The notes below the pieces were generated by a model that saw nothing but the letters and a program-made list of their open reading frames with translations, had not been told where the DNA came from and searched no databases. Shown one piece after another: positions 57,836-64,000 of a stretch of 64,000 bases of DNA (the stretch's first letter is position 1; each line of letters starts with the position of its first letter). The stretch is from Endotrypanum monterogeii (lineage: Eukaryota; Euglenozoa; Kinetoplastea; Trypanosomatida; Trypanosomatidae). The position numbers and the translations under genes are program-made. The DNA is taken from positions 1-64,000 of the forward strand of contig CM007342.1 of NCBI GenBank assembly GCA_000333855.2, written 5' to 3'.

Positions 57836-57850
57836 GGGGGGGGGGGGGGG
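57836..57850 (+). repeat. G15 homopolymer
   Basis: Fifteen consecutive G, C15 on the transcribed strand. Length is probably unstable and error-prone. Confidence 0.85.
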
Positions 57851-59128
57851 AGAAGGGGCAGAGAAATCGAAATCAATATATTTACCGGGGTCATCTGGGA
57901 AAGAAAAATAAAAATCATTTTCCCCTTTTAGGCCGTCTTACTTCGATTTCAATTGCACTCAGTAACACATGCCGCTTTTTGTTTTTCGAAAACACGTGAT
58001 ACTATTTGAAAAAAAAAACGTTTTTTTTTTTGTATAACCGCCTTCGTTTCTTTCACGCAAATAGCTTTAAAATGTAGGCGTCGTGTTCGGGAGGGTATGA
58101 TGTAAAAAAGGACACGAAGCGGGGTCGCCGAACAGAAAGATGCAAAGAGATCATGGGGAGGGGGGCGGAAAACTTGAGTTGAATTTCCACGGACGCATGC
58201 TATGCTACGAGTCACTGTTCATCTCTGGAATTATTCTCTTCTACCGACTCTCGCAATTTGAGAAGCGGTGCTTAACGCTAAGCAATAGACCAGAGAAGCG
58301 AAGCAGAGCGAAAAAAAACGAGTGGACGCCAAGGTTATTTGCTTACTGGATCCCACGGGCTGGGACCAAACGTTGCCTGAGGCCCAGCTTCCAGAAAAAA
58401 GCATGCATCACATCCCGCAACTTTGAAATAATATATATTAATGTAATCGATCATTGATGCACCGACAGTGTTTAGTGTGGGTGTATGAAGTAGTCTGCGG
58501 CGGCACAGCCTCGATCGAGGTTTCTCGTTACATTCCTATAAAATGTAGATGTTCACACACGTCACAGTTCCACACATCCGCATACAATGACTTTCTTAAT
58601 TTTATATATTACCACACAATCAAAAAACCAAACCATCGAAAAGAAAAACGCCCAGAAGTGCTCTTATCTGAGGAGAGGCTCACACTGTCGTAGTGAGTGA
58701 GTGAGGGATGTTGTTCACATTAGAAGAACGCGAAAAGGGTGACGATGCCACCATTGACAGCGAGGGCAGAAACGGATGTATATGAGACGTAGGCGTACGT
58801 TTTAAGTTTTTTCCCAACGCCTTCAGAGGGACACGTTAAAACAAACACACACACGCCCTTCAGAATGGCGAAGACGTAATCTCCCAAGACAACTTTGTCG
58901 AAGCACAAAAGTGGGAAAGGCAAGCGAAAGACAAAACGTTGACGTGAGCTGAAATAGTGAGGGGCGAGAGACACAAAGGGGGGGGGGCGTGGGTTAGAAG
59001 CAGGGATTAAGAAAGAACAAGGTGTGGTGCCAAAAGGCGGAGAGGTTGGCGGGAAAAAAAAACAGAAGATCGTTTCACACGGTGCCGAGAGAGAAGAGAT
59101 TTGGAATGAGAGGGAAATAAAAGAGATG

Positions 59129-59179
59129 AGGGGGGGAGGGAGAGGAGAGGAGAGGAGAGGGGGGAGGGAGGGAGGGAGA
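59129..59179 (+). repeat. Purine-only GAGGA/GGGA minisatellite
   Basis: About 50 bases with no pyrimidine: G7 followed by repeated GAGGA units and then GGGA units. This mirror-like polypurine sequence could form triplex (H-DNA). Confidence 0.75.
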
Positions 59180-59830
59180 AAAAAGGGAGGGCCTCAGGTG
59201 GAAAAAAAAGTAGCCGAGGAGGAGAGCGTAAAAACGCATACAGTGGAAAGGTGTGAAGCCTACACGGAGTTGGTTGAAGAGGACGGAGGTGTGGCTGGAA
59301 CACTACACACGAACAACGACAATTTTTAAAAGCTAACATATAGGTGTGCCAAGTGCCAGAGGGCGTATTTCCGAAAAAGCAGCGACCAGATAAGGGAGAA
59401 AGAAAAGTAGTCGAAAAAAAAAGGGAAAAAAGGGGGGGAGAGGGGAGTGAGGGTAACAGGAAAACTGTACCAGATAAATTCCAACGCACGAAGGGCAGGG
59501 ACAAATGAAAAAAAAACCTTAACATACGTCATGATCGATAAATAGAGTATGCACTAGGGGACAAGAAACAAAAAAACAGCTGAGGAAGGGGAATGCTCAA
59601 TATCGTCAAGCGTAGGAAAAGGGGTGAAGAAAAAAAAAAAAAAAAGATGAGGGCCTCAAGGAAGGATAAGGGGAAAAAATAGGGAAGGAAGGGAAAAATA
59701 GACTGGAAAGTGTATTATCCCCAACTGCTAAAGGGAGCATAGGACGGACGCACACACACGAAACATTTTTTTAATTCAGCTCTGCGCCTACCTCTGACTT
59801 CCCTTTAAAGATTCTGATGCAGAAATTTTT

Positions 59831-60064
59831 TTAAAAAGCGGAACTGATATCCAAGCACGGAAAAGATCCAGGGTCATTGTCACTTTCATATGAAAATAAA
59901 AACGAGAGCATGTTGTCTACACCCAGAACAAGGGCATGAGACACGCACACGCGCACAGTTAGACAGATAATTATACTCCAGTAAACGAGAGTGTACAAAT
60001 TCTGGAAAGGGGCTCTGATAGATGTTTGCTCCATGGCAGCGCCCTGAACACCAAAGACAAACAT
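59831..60064 (-). CDS. Possible small single-span membrane protein
   Basis: An ATG-started frame of 77 codons with protein-like composition, standing out from the purine-rich DNA around it. The product has a polar start with MEQTSIRAPFQNLYT, one hydrophobic span (LVYWSIIICLTVRVCVSHALVLG, about residues 26-48) and an acidic tail (SYESDNDPGSFPCLD). On the minus strand a pyrimidine-rich stretch (CCCTGTCTTACTCTCTTT) and an AG lie just upstream, though an ATG in another frame sits between them. I do not recognise the family. It lies in the transcription direction between the CCCH gene and the coiled-coil gene. It could also be a chance frame in a UTR. Confidence 0.4.
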   Translation of the reverse strand: MFVFGVQGAAMEQTSIRAPFQNLYTLVYWSIIICLTVRVCVSHALVLGVDNMLSFLFSYESDNDPGSFPCLDISSAF

Positions 60065-60244
60065 ATTCTGAGCTCATAAAGAGAGTAAGACAGGGAATCG
60101 AATGTGCGTACACACACTGGAGTAGAGAAACGAAAACCTAGATTGGGTACAGTTGAGGAGAAATGTAAAAAAAAAAGCCACAGCAGAGTCATACGTCATT
60201 GTGGAATTGTAAAGGCTACCGATCCCCAACCCTCACCCCCTCGA

Positions 60245-60245
<1 letters not shown>

Positions 60246-60276
<31 letters not shown>
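60246..60276. repeat. TA microsatellite
   Basis: About fifteen TA units, then ATTTATATACACACATATATA. Confidence 0.87.
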
Positions 60277-60283
<7 letters not shown>

Positions 60284-60719
60284 CACACATATATAATTGA
60301 ATAAATAAACAGAGATATTCAAGTGGAGCGGCTCGCTGAGGATCACACTTAGCTACACAAAGAGAGGTGTGTGCGTGTGGGCTTGTAAATGGTGTTGATG
60401 CTGGAAATTATATGCCGGTAAGCGCACACCCACATATATATATCTATAATGTATACATATATTGATATATACTAGATTGTGGGTTTGTGCCGCACACTGT
60501 CATAGCTCATATAACGAGAAAGAGAGGAAGACTACTACGGCATCAAAACAAACAACAAAAAAAACTGTGTTCACTCAAATGGACGCACATATACACACAC
60601 CTTTAGAGATACTTACACAAAAGGGATACACAATAAAAGACTAGAGCTAACAACAACTCACAGGTACAGCACTTATATTGTTGGGAGAAGAAAGATGATG
60701 AAAAGCAGATACGCATACA

Positions 60720-60801
60720 TAATATATATATATATATATATGTATATACATATGTATGTATATATATATATATGTATATGTATATATATATGCATATATA
60801 A
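60720..60801. repeat. Complex TA/TATG/TGCA microsatellite
   Basis: About 80 bases of TA alternation interrupted regularly by G or C (TGTATATACATATGTATG type). It is partly palindromic and could extrude a cruciform. Confidence 0.8.
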
Positions 60802-61255
60802 GTAGATATAATTTACTCGTGCCCCAACAAGAAAATAAACAAAATTAACCACGAAAGAATTCAGAAAATCAGACCCTTAAAGGGGAATAAAATGCAGGGG
60901 GGTACGGCATCTTGTATCCTCCTAGATTAACGCATTATCATGTGAAAGTTATGAAAAGGGGGACTGCACGTGCGGAGGAGAGCCCCCAAGCAACCGTGGA
61001 GTTGCAGCGCCAAGAAAAAACCAGGATTATCGCCTCTCACTGCTCGCTCGACATGAAGGGAAAGACAAAGACACGCATACACATCATTTTGGAAAGACAT
61101 ATGGGAGAATCCCATACGGATGAGAAAATAATAAAAAAGAGTCCAACAAATCGAAACGTGGCATCTCGACTTTTTCCCCTTGCAACTTTCCCACGCACCT
61201 CATTTCAGGCAATGAGTACTTTGTATGGTGCCTTTCTGGCAACTTGAAGAAAAAA

Positions 61256-61256
<1 letters not shown>

Positions 61257-61291
<35 letters not shown>
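61257..61291. repeat. TA microsatellite
   Basis: Seventeen TA units ending 39 bases before the stop codon of the CCCH gene (on its 3' side), so it would lie in its 3' UTR. Confidence 0.88.
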
Positions 61292-61293
<2 letters not shown>

Positions 61294-61329
61294 TTCAGAA
61301 GAAAAAAAAACTCGCTCGGGGTATCCACG

Positions 61330-62748
61330 CTACTGGAATGACATGGGCATCACGTAGAGAGACTGGTTCGGAGGTTGCTGAGGATTCTGCTGGAGTGAAT
61401 GAGACGGCGGCTGAACGAAATAGCACTGGCCGTTAAGACTTGGCATCACCATATACGTTTGGTTCATGAGAGGGGAGTGCTGCGGCGCCATTGTTGGAAT
61501 CATGATCTGTTCTGATGAGAAATGTTGTGGCAGTGATCCAGGGACGCTCCCCGGTCCAGACGACAACGGCTGCCAAGCGTTGGAGGATGGCACGAACACA
61601 CAGTTGTTCGGAGTAGTGAGATGGTTTGTGTTTGGCCCAGGTATTGCCTTCTGCAGAGAAGAGGAGGAGTCACAAACAGAGTTGGATGAGCGCGAGGGGC
61701 TTATCGAATCTCTTTTCTTTCTTCGGCCGGTTTGTGTACCGAGTGGAGTTTCGCGAGAAGCTGCGCTAACGCGGCGCCCGTTACGGCGTTTATTAGAATC
61801 GATGTTCGTGATGGAGCTGGCTAAGGATATTGCGTCTGGGTCGGAGGTCGCAGTCTCGGGACTCATGCGGGGTTTGTAGTGAACAACATGCACGAACTGG
61901 CAGTCTTCACCAAAACAACAGATACCGTTTTTCGAGTAATGCGCGCAGTGCTGCATGGTTACGGTCGGGGGTTCGTTGCGCAAGCAGAGATTGAAGTACT
62001 CCTGCGCCCCACGCGTAACGAAGAGGAGGCTGCTGTCATAGGTGTCCACTGGTGTCGGTGTGTTGGGAAGCGCAACTCTAAACTCGATACCGGCGGAGAG
62101 CGTCGGATACGTCTTCGTAGAAGTCCATCGAGTGTGCAACGAGTGGCGGAGAATGATTTGGTCAGGCATATAGATGCTCGCAGTACTTTCCGTGGAATTT
62201 CCGTTGCACACTATTGTGTCGAGGGGGTTTGTGTCCTCCACAACACTAAAGGTGGGAACACTGATGCCCGCTACCACGGGTTCATTCAGCCTCTTCGAAA
62301 TTATCTCCTCGGATGGCGCCAACGTCACAATGTTCGGTGCCCCAGTGGCATTGCTCGGGACCTGGTGCTCGAGTGCGTCCTGTGCATCTTCGATATTGAG
62401 AAGACAGTGCACCTCACGGCATAGGGCCCCGTTTATGCACTCCTTTGTCTTGTTATACTGGGAGCATAGAAAAAGTTTATTGCGGCTTTTGTTTGGGCCG
62501 AGTTGGTTGTAGTCATGGAGGTAGTCGAGGACGCCACGAGTGATCTTCACCTTGATGGATGCTACAGTGAAGAGATGATCCATATCGTGGCAGAAAAACC
62601 GAACGCAGAAGCCACCTGGAAGCAGCGCGGATTGCATTTCCTGATCCGTCATTGCTTCGAGCTCGTCGATGGACGGGATCTGTATCGTGTCCCACTTCTT
62701 GCAGCGGACTTTCTTCAGGCGGGAGCTGGTAGGAGAAGAGGTGGACAT
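61330..62748 (-). CDS. Two-finger CCCH zinc-finger RNA-binding protein
   Basis: The 472-residue protein carries two CCCH fingers of the exact form C-x8-C-x5-C-x3-H: Cys95, Cys104, Cys110, His114 (CSQYNKTKECINGALCREVH) and Cys268, Cys277, Cys283, His287 (CAHYSKNGICCFGEDCQFVH). The fingers are far apart (about 150 residues), unlike the tandem TTP type. The middle (295-370) is Ser/Arg/Lys-rich with possible nuclear-type basic runs (GRRKKRDS). The C terminus from about 380 is Pro/Gln/Asn/Met-rich low complexity (LQQNPQQPPNQSLYVMPM), typical of mRNP proteins. Kinetoplastid ZC3H proteins of this layout (ZC3H19-22 group) bind 3' UTRs and control stability or translation in development. Which one this is I cannot say. 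The ATG at 62746-62748 follows an AG and poly(C) tract by 20 bases. Confidence 0.9.
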   Translation of the reverse strand: MSTSSPTSSRLKKVRCKKWDTIQIPSIDELEAMTDQEMQSALLPGGFCVRFFCHDMDHLFTVASIKVKITRGVLDYLHDYNQLGPNKSRNKLFLCSQYNKTKECINGALCREVHCLLNIEDAQDALEHQVPSNATGAPNIVTLAPSEEIISKRLNEPVVAGISVPTFSVVEDTNPLDTIVCNGNSTESTASIYMPDQIILRHSLHTRWTSTKTYPTLSAGIEFRVALPNTPTPVDTYDSSLLFVTRGAQEYFNLCLRNEPPTVTMQHCAHYSKNGICCFGEDCQFVHVVHYKPRMSPETATSDPDAISLASSITNIDSNKRRNGRRVSAASRETPLGTQTGRRKKRDSISPSRSSNSVCDSSSSLQKAIPGPNTNHLTTPNNCVFVPSSNAWQPLSSGPGSVPGSLPQHFSSEQIMIPTMAPQHSPLMNQTYMVMPSLNGQCYFVQPPSHSLQQNPQQPPNQSLYVMPMSFQ

Positions 62749-62768
62749 GGCGGGTGCAAAGGAGAGAG

Positions 62769-62770
62769 CT
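62769..62770 (-). promoter_or_regulatory. Predicted trans-splice acceptor of the CCCH gene
   Basis: On the minus strand a run of about 14 C followed by ACTGT ends in this AG. The implied 5' UTR is about 20 bases. Confidence 0.5.
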
Positions 62771-64000
62771 ACAGTGGGGGGGGGGGGGTAGCTAGATATT
62801 AAGAAAAAAACAATTACGCGGTGAAGTCAAACAAAAAAAAAATTAAAAAGAGAGAGTTTCACAATTAGTACGACGACGTCAGAGAAAAGGAAAAAAAACT
62901 CAAACGATGAAGTCCACAACCGCTATCAAGGATACAAAGGTCGAAGAAGATGCGGAAGGGGGGAGGGGAAGGCTTTGTGGAGCGGAGAGGACGAGAGTGA
63001 GTGAAAAAGAAAAAAAAACTATTGATATCAACCACGGCGATGCGGGCGTGTGGTGTGAAGAATCGGCAAAAACAAATGGGGTAAGGGGTGCAAACAAGTC
63101 GGTACGCCAACCGCACAACGATTGGGGAAAACTACACAGCAAAAAATTTCCCCCAACAACGAAGATGTACGTGTAGGGATGCCGGGGTGGGATGGTGTCT
63201 GTGTATGCGCTGCTGTCGATTTCTCTGAGTTTTTTTTTTGTGGCCTTTATGATTCGAAAAGAAAAAATTTGGTTTGCAGTGACGGTAGAGACTTTGCAGT
63301 TTTTTTTTTGATTTTCCGTAGATACCCCCCCCCAAAAAAAAGGAAAGAGAAATTAAAGGGAAATACAACAGCGAGCACCGCCCGAGAACAAGACCCTGGG
63401 CGAGAAAAAAAAGGGTGGTCGCGGGTGATAAAAATCAATACGCTTCACACACACACACAAAAAAAAAGGGGAAAAAATTGAAAAAAGATCTGGCAAGTTG
63501 ATATAAAACAACGGGGAAATAAATGAATAGTAAATAGAGGAGGAAGAAAAAAACAGTGGAAATACAAATGAGTTAGAGAATCCGAGTGTATGGTGAAGAT
63601 CAGTTGGAAGTGACACAGATATGACAAGAAATAAAAACAGTAACCCTTTGAGGGAAAACAAAATGAATGCGATACAGCTTCGGAGGAAGGGGCGTCAGAG
63701 ACACAAGCACATTGGAGGCTGCAGTGCAGCAACAACCCAGAAAACAAAAGATTCGACAATGACAAGAAAAAAGTGAGAGCTGTTGGAGTACAAGCTAATG
63801 GGGAACAAAGGCTAACAAAAAACAAAAAAGATGCGAACAGAAAAAAAAACAGCCAAATAAGCGCCGGGGAAGATGGAAAAAAAAACACTGAGCTTCGGCA
63901 GGGGAGCAGAACGCAGTTGGGGGAAAAAAAATTGTTCGATCGCAGACAAGCGTGAAAACACCGGTCCACGAAACGAAGACGAGCTGAAAAAAAAAAAAAA
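62771..64000. other. Purine-rich right end without a gene
   Basis: The + strand is A/G-rich to the end of the window, with many A7-A13 runs and a C9-A8 junction near 63326-63342. Frames on the minus strand are Phe/Ser/Leu/Pro-biased and not credible. This is probably the upstream splice region of the CCCH gene and the 3' UTR of a gene outside the window. Confidence 0.6.

Larger units (their letters stand above)
53924..59830. other. 5.9 kb gene-free interval
   Basis: Mixed character. 54.0-54.9 kb is fairly balanced; 55.0-57.9 kb is A/G-rich on + with CA and TA microsatellites, including a CAA repeat at about 55470-55492; 57.9-59.0 kb is balanced again and open on both strands; 59.0-59.7 kb is almost pure purine. 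No minus-strand ATG frame has a recognisable product. Confidence 0.55.
60065..61329. other. TA-rich intergenic region
   Basis: This stretch holds the densest TA microsatellites of the window (60246, 60720, 61257). A + strand frame at 60912-61247 has mixed composition but is antisense and unrecognised. It is probably the 3' UTR of the CCCH gene. Confidence 0.6.

Noticed and set aside
59007..59525. 172-codon minus-strand frame
   Set aside because: It is the translation of a nearly pure polypurine/polypyrimidine stretch (Leu, Phe, Pro, Ser), so openness is expected from composition.

Overview
The window is nuclear DNA of a kinetoplastid, most likely a trypanosomatid. Four things point there. 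(1) TTAGGG-type telomere repeats lie near the left end (CCCTAA on the + strand, 713-772). (2) All 14 confident protein genes are intronless and on the minus strand, as in a polycistronic unit read towards that end. (3) Several genes have a pyrimidine tract and then a first AG a few bases before the ATG, as expected for spliced-leader trans-splicing. (4) Two products are kinetoplastid-style: a fused cap guanylyltransferase-methyltransferase and a two-finger CCCH protein. Species cannot be named. From memory, not checked, the gene order resembles the left part of Leishmania chromosome 22 and a block of T. brucei chromosome 7.

Layout, left to right: GC-rich subtelomeric sequence with a short telomere array (1-1000); gene-free subtelomere; CLN3/battenin (3208-5109); a 5.8 kb stretch with no convincing gene but possible decayed coding sequence; a small unknown protein (10944-11408); ribosomal protein L11/uL5 (12043-12609); a SET-domain protein (13918-14778); a long coiled-coil protein (15326-16996); an NFX1-type RING/zinc-finger/R3H protein (18940-21258); ERCC1/Rad10 (22174-23043); a type I DnaJ-like protein without a J domain (25342-26343); the cap enzyme CGM1 (27161-30241); a 14 kb gene-free interval; an unknown protein (44236-44967); GMP synthase (48852-50822); a mini RRM protein (51717-51965); a coiled-coil protein (53189-53923); a 7 kb interval with one possible small membrane protein (59831-60064); and a CCCH protein (61330-62748).

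Most products are housekeeping: translation, mRNA capping, RNA binding, purine synthesis, DNA repair, folding and lysosomal membrane function. They are not a dedicated pathway; they share a transcript, and expression is presumably set at RNA level. What stands out is the spacing: gene-free intervals up to 14 kb, strongly purine-rich on the + strand (so pyrimidine-rich in the transcript) and full of homopolymers and CA/TA microsatellites. I see no clearly new multi-gene system. The best leads are the J-less Hsp40 with a CaaX end, the telomere array with 712 bp outside it, the very long asymmetric intervals, and a few small or decayed coding candidates.
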